This document shows, in pieces, positions 60,904 to 64,000 of a stretch of 64,000 bases of DNA; the stretch's first letter is position 1; each line of letters starts with the position of its first letter. Source of the DNA: Ahniella sp. (lineage in GTDB: Bacteria > Pseudomonadota > Gammaproteobacteria > Xanthomonadales > Ahniellaceae). The translations under genes and the position numbers were made by a program. The notes under the pieces are model-generated. The model did no database searches, was not told the DNA's origin, and saw nothing but the letters and a program-made list of their open reading frames with translations. The stretch covers positions 1 to 64,000 of the forward strand of contig JADJRU010000049.1 of the NCBI GenBank assembly GCA_016712105.1, written 5' to 3'.

Positions 60904-61515
60904 TCAGGAACCGTATTTCACCGAGCAACCGTAAGGCTCGGAGCTCGGCACGCTGACCGGCTTGCCGCCGGAGAGTTCTGCGAGTGCCTGGCGCACATAC
61001 TGCGTCGAGCTAGGGATGTCTTCCGGATCGGCACTCGGTGTCGAGTCGATGCCGCCCATGTAACGCAGCACACCCTCCGCGTCGATGACATAGAGGTGCG
61101 GCGTGGTGCGGGCTCCGTAGGCGTGGCCGACCGTCCCGTCGGCATCGAGCAGATAGGCCGTCGGCTTGGCGCCGGAACCGGCGAGGTAGGTATTTGCCGC
61201 GGCACCATCCATCTGACCTTGTTTACCGGGTGCGCCGGAATTGATCGACAACCACACGACGCCTGCGTCGGTGGCCTCGGCCTGCTGCGTTTGCATGTTC
61301 TTTGCGCCGTAGTGTTTCTTGACGAACGGACATTCCGGGTTGTGCCATTCGAGGACGACGGTCTTGCCCTTGAAGTCGGCCAGGCTGTGGGTTTTGCCGT
61401 TGGCATCCGTCGCGGTGAAAGCCGGCGCCGCAGCGCCCACTTCAGGCTTGGCAAAAGCGGGGGCGGCGACGATCGAAGCGATGGCAGCAAACAACGTGGC
61501 AGTCGGAAGATTCAT
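60904..61515 (-). CDS. exported thioredoxin-like/redoxin protein with one active Cys
   Basis: 203 residues with a signal peptide (ends APAFA). Redoxin domain: GKTVVLEWHNPECPFVKKHY carries a single Cys where thioredoxins have CxxC, as in AhpC/TSA-type redoxins. A second Cys lies near the C-terminus (GCSVKYG). Likely a periplasmic peroxide- or thiol-handling protein. Follows the DsbD-alpha-like gene by 18 bp, so cotranscribed. Confidence 0.85.
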   Translation of the reverse strand: MNLPTATLFAAIASIVAAPAFAKPEVGAAAPAFTATDANGKTHSLADFKGKTVVLEWHNPECPFVKKHYGAKNMQTQQAEATDAGVVWLSINSGAPGKQGQMDGAAANTYLAGSGAKPTAYLLDADGTVGHAYGARTTPHLYVIDAEGVLRYMGGIDSTPSADPEDIPSSTQYVRQALAELSGGKPVSVPSSEPYGCSVKYGS

Positions 61516-61533
61516 GGATCAAGGCTCCGTAGT

Positions 61534-62349
61534 TCAGGATTTGGGTGGGGCAAATGGAACAACCAGGCGCCAGGCGCGCGCCGTCGCGGGTTCAGTCAAC
61601 ACCAGACCAAGTTCGGTGGGTGCCGTGGAAAAATACTCGCTGCGGGTGAAGCGGACGACAAGATGGTGTTCGTCACGGGTGATCTGGGGCGGCGCATGGG
61701 ACACGACCTGACGATTCTCGATGAACGCGTCCAGCCCGGATGTCTCCGGAACGTGTTCGGCATCAATCCGGATCACGATGTCGCCGGCTTCGTCCGTGAC
61801 CGCCGCATCCCAACCCACAAACTTCGGTTGGTGTGTGAGGGCCGAATCAAACAGTTCATTCCATCGTGCATCGATCTCCGGCGGCGACGCTGCCACAGTC
61901 AAGTCCAGCGCCAATTCGGCTTTGCCGGGAATACACACTTCGCGACAGGCCAGCCACTTCGCGACTGCCGAGACCCGATGGACACCCGGCGCGGCACCAT
62001 CCGGCACTCGGACCGACACCGGCAAAACCATCTCACCCTCGAAGCCAAAGTTGTACAGACCATCGACGTTGAATCGAGATGGTCTGGGCCACGCAATCGT
62101 GCCAACCGAAAACCCGGGCGGCAGCGTCCACGCCAAGCTCGTAGCAATGCCCGAATCACCGGGATTCAGCCAATAGGTGTGCCAGTGCGGCTCGTGACGA
62201 AGTCGCAGACCGAGTTGTGCGGTCTGCCCTGGCTGCACGCTGGTGTGTGCGGCGATGAGTTCGACGTCGACGGTCTTCTCCTCGGGGGATGCCGCAAACA
62301 CTGATGGCATCACCATCAACCATGTCGCGAACACGGACAGCTGATTCAT
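61534..62349 (-). CDS. DsbD N-terminal (alpha)-domain-like exported protein
   Basis: 271 residues, signal peptide to about residue 19. The Ig-like DsbD-alpha signature is clear: HWHTYWLNPGDSGIATSLAW and the two redox Cys in AKWLACREVCIPGKAEL. It lacks the membrane and C-terminal thioredoxin domains of full DsbD, so it probably passes electrons between another membrane reductase and the adjacent redoxin. Stand-alone alpha domains occur in other bacteria. Confidence 0.85.
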   Translation of the reverse strand: MNQLSVFATWLMVMPSVFAASPEEKTVDVELIAAHTSVQPGQTAQLGLRLRHEPHWHTYWLNPGDSGIATSLAWTLPPGFSVGTIAWPRPSRFNVDGLYNFGFEGEMVLPVSVRVPDGAAPGVHRVSAVAKWLACREVCIPGKAELALDLTVAASPPEIDARWNELFDSALTHQPKFVGWDAAVTDEAGDIVIRIDAEHVPETSGLDAFIENRQVVSHAPPQITRDEHHLVVRFTRSEYFSTAPTELGLVLTEPATARAWRLVVPFAPPKS

Positions 62350-62474
62350 CGATTGACTCCAGGGCCGGATAGTTAAGACTTCGACCGGCCCGGGAAGTTC
62401 CTGCTGTCGGCGTTCCGCGGACTTTTGATAAACTTCACGAAAGTTTTTCGGATTCGATTCTCAAGGACGATTGT

Positions 62475-63008
62475 ATGGCACACAGTTTTGGCGCCTTTTT
62501 GGTACCCCAGCAGCACATCACGTATCTGCAGCAGCACCCCGGTTCCGTACATGACTATCTCGATGGCAGGGTGCCTGATGCCACGGATCCATCGTCTCTC
62601 CCGACCGACTGGCCGACGGAAGAACCCGAATCGATGGGGAGCTGGAGCATCAATCACCGCAACACCGATCTGTATCACTGGATCCTCAATGGCGGGCCTG
62701 AACTCGTCACCGGCGCTGGATCGATCTTTCAAACCTGGTACGAACCCGACCACCAGTCGGTCGCCATCAAACTCGACGCGTTCAACGAGCGCTTCGCGTT
62801 TGGCCCCGAACAGCTCCCGGAGCTCGCCGCATTGGTATCGAAGGTGGATGTGCCGGCAGTGCTCAAGGCTTTCACGGCATGGTGCAAAAGCCAGGGCAAG
62901 GACTATGAGCCCGATGAGTATGCGTGCATGCCATTCGTCGACGAGTTCACGATGTTCGGCGAGGGCCTGCAGGATGCCATCCGCAAGGGACATGGGATCG
63001 TTTGGTAA
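62475..63008 (+). CDS. YfbM/DUF1877-like protein, tandem paralogue 1
   Basis: 177 residues. No signal peptide. Conserved pieces shared with the next gene include HITYLQQHPGSV, INHRNTDLYHWILNGGPEL and GSIFQTWY. The general plan (short N-terminal beta, YHWILNGG, helical C-terminus) resembles DUF1877/YfbM, but I am not certain of the family. About half the residues are identical to the neighbour, so a recent local duplication. Confidence 0.6.
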   Translation: MAHSFGAFLVPQQHITYLQQHPGSVHDYLDGRVPDATDPSSLPTDWPTEEPESMGSWSINHRNTDLYHWILNGGPELVTGAGSIFQTWYEPDHQSVAIKLDAFNERFAFGPEQLPELAALVSKVDVPAVLKAFTAWCKSQGKDYEPDEYACMPFVDEFTMFGEGLQDAIRKGHGIVW

Positions 63009-63078
63009 CCCGCGATCTCCCCTGAGCAGCGATCAATGCTTTGCCTGACTTCAGCGATCCATCAACAAGGACATCCGC

Positions 63079-63609
63079 ATGGCCCACAGATTCTCGGCAT
63101 TCGCTGTCCCGGCTGAGCACATCAAGTATCTCCAGCAGCATCCGGGTGCCGTGTTTCACTACCTCGAAGGCCGCGAACCGGAGTCGATCGATCCGTCCTC
63201 GTTACCGGCAGGTTGGCCCACCGAGCGACTCAAGTCGCTCGGAGCCTGGGGCATCAATCACCGCAACGTCGATCTGTATCACTGGATCCTGAATGGAGGG
63301 CCCACGCTGGTCACGGGCAGCGGATCGATCTTCCAGACCTGGTACCAACCCGATCGGCACTCGGCCATCAAACTCGACATGCTCAACGAGCGTTTCGCGT
63401 TCTCTCCGGAACAGATTCAGGAACTCACCGCGTTGGTCGCCCAAGTGACCGTGCAATCGGTGGTCAAGGCCTTTGCGGCGTGGAGCAAAAGTCAGGGCAA
63501 CAACCATGAACTCGACGAAGAAGAATGCGAGCCCTTCGTCGAGGAATTCGACATGTTCGGCACAGGACTGAACGAGGCCTTGAACAAGGGATACGGGCTC
63601 ATCTGGTGA
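63079..63609 (+). CDS. YfbM/DUF1877-like protein, tandem paralogue 2
   Basis: 176 residues, 70 bp after paralogue 1 and the same strand. Shares INHRNVDLYHWILNGG and GSGSIFQTWY and the C-terminal EFDMFGTGL motif. Function unknown; tandem pairs of this type are common for such small stand-alone proteins. Confidence 0.6.
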   Translation: MAHRFSAFAVPAEHIKYLQQHPGAVFHYLEGREPESIDPSSLPAGWPTERLKSLGAWGINHRNVDLYHWILNGGPTLVTGSGSIFQTWYQPDRHSAIKLDMLNERFAFSPEQIQELTALVAQVTVQSVVKAFAAWSKSQGNNHELDEEECEPFVEEFDMFGTGLNEALNKGYGLIW

Positions 63610-63843
63610 TGGCACTGCCAAGCGCTTGACCTGAGACACGGACCCTGGCGCCCGGGTCCATGCGGCACTTCGACCGATCGCCTTCAACGTCAGCAGAGCG
63701 GCCACCAACGAGCAGTCACCTGATCCAGGGTTGCCCTCGGATGTCCTCTCCTCGCAAATTATGTGAACTCCGTCGCAACAGTAACGGTAACTGAGTCGCA
63801 ATATGGGGCTGCCATCCTCGCATGACTGGCCAAGGAGTCCGCC
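63610..63843. other. intergenic, no gene seen
   Basis: About 235 bp before the truncated secreted gene. Includes the ribosome site AAGGAG at about 63831 and probably its promoter. Nothing else recognised. Confidence 0.3.
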
Positions 63844-64000
63844 ATGTACCGCGCCGCGTTTGCAGCCCTGTTGTGCCTGAGTCTCAACGTACACGCCGAA
63901 AGTGTGCTGCTTGGCAAGAAACTGATCGACAAGGGCGATACCGCGGACAAGGTCTTGGCAGCCGGTGGCAAGCCGGAGCGCAAGGACCTGATTCCGGCTG
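63844..64000 (+). CDS. secreted protein, truncated by the window end (DUF2845-like)
   Basis: ATG 63844 preceded by AAGGAG. Signal peptide MYRAAFAALLCLSLNVHAES, then LLGKKLIDKGDTADKVLAAG, which resembles the short GDxxxxVLxxxGxP opening of DUF2845-type secreted proteins but without the usual Cys. The rest lies outside the window. Confidence 0.6.
   Translation, partial: MYRAAFAALLCLSLNVHAESVLLGKKLIDKGDTADKVLAAGGKPERKDLIPA

Overview
The window reads as chromosomal DNA of a GC-rich gammaproteobacterium, most likely of the Xanthomonadales/Lysobacterales (Rhodanobacteraceae-like). The support is the gene content: rplM-rpsI, xerC (called from its C-terminal signature), an RtcR-controlled rtcBA operon, YcgL and DUF2782 proteins, argS-SPOR, and many predicted secreted proteins ending in or containing an 'F-x-x-GFE' motif that I associate with this order. 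The taxonomic call is inference; no rRNA gene is present.

Layout. (i) 1-20954, minus strand: one long, tightly packed operon of predicted exported proteins. It starts with a 4358-residue repeat protein, then a small secreted protein, a 1450-residue secreted protein that looks like a polymorphic toxin with a C-terminal nuclease-like domain, a cytosolic protein placed where an immunity gene would sit, and further secreted proteins. (ii) 21574-30908: a bacterial lipoxygenase, a small secreted protein, a kinase-ATPase-GAF-GGDEF signalling protein split by one in-frame amber codon, and a delta-60-repeat secreted protein. (iii) 31170-33805: a secreted tyrosine-phosphatase-like protein, a repeat-rich intergenic zone with MITE-like elements around one small secreted gene, and tRNA-Gln(CTG). 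(iv) 33878-41011: rpsI, rplM, fmdB and rnt on the minus strand; a Ser/Thr kinase with TPRs; an enoyl-CoA hydratase/isomerase; a copper chaperone (PCuAC) and a PhzF-like enzyme. (v) 41016-45633: REP-like hairpins and a 63-bp tandem repeat, then rtcA, rtcB and divergent rtcR with a sigma-54-type promoter. (vi) 45634-53197: a PLP enzyme, YbaN, an FKBP isomerase, DUF1289, a NUDIX CoA pyrophosphatase, a mercaptopyruvate sulfurtransferase, a beta-propeller protein running into a degenerate G-rich stretch, TauE/SafE and xerC. (vii) 53569-57028: argS, SPOR protein, DUF2782, GNAT, YcgL. (viii) 57365-64000: DUF819 permease, Coa1-like protein, a GFE-terminated secreted protein, a redoxin plus DsbD-alpha-like pair, two tandem paralogues and a truncated secreted gene.

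Quality warning. At least nine genes carry an apparent frameshift or nonsense codon, including essential argS, several at or near short homopolymers, and 49870-50225 is an abnormal poly-G/poly-C stretch. The simplest explanation is uncorrected consensus error. Broken genes here should be treated as probably intact in the organism until re-sequenced.
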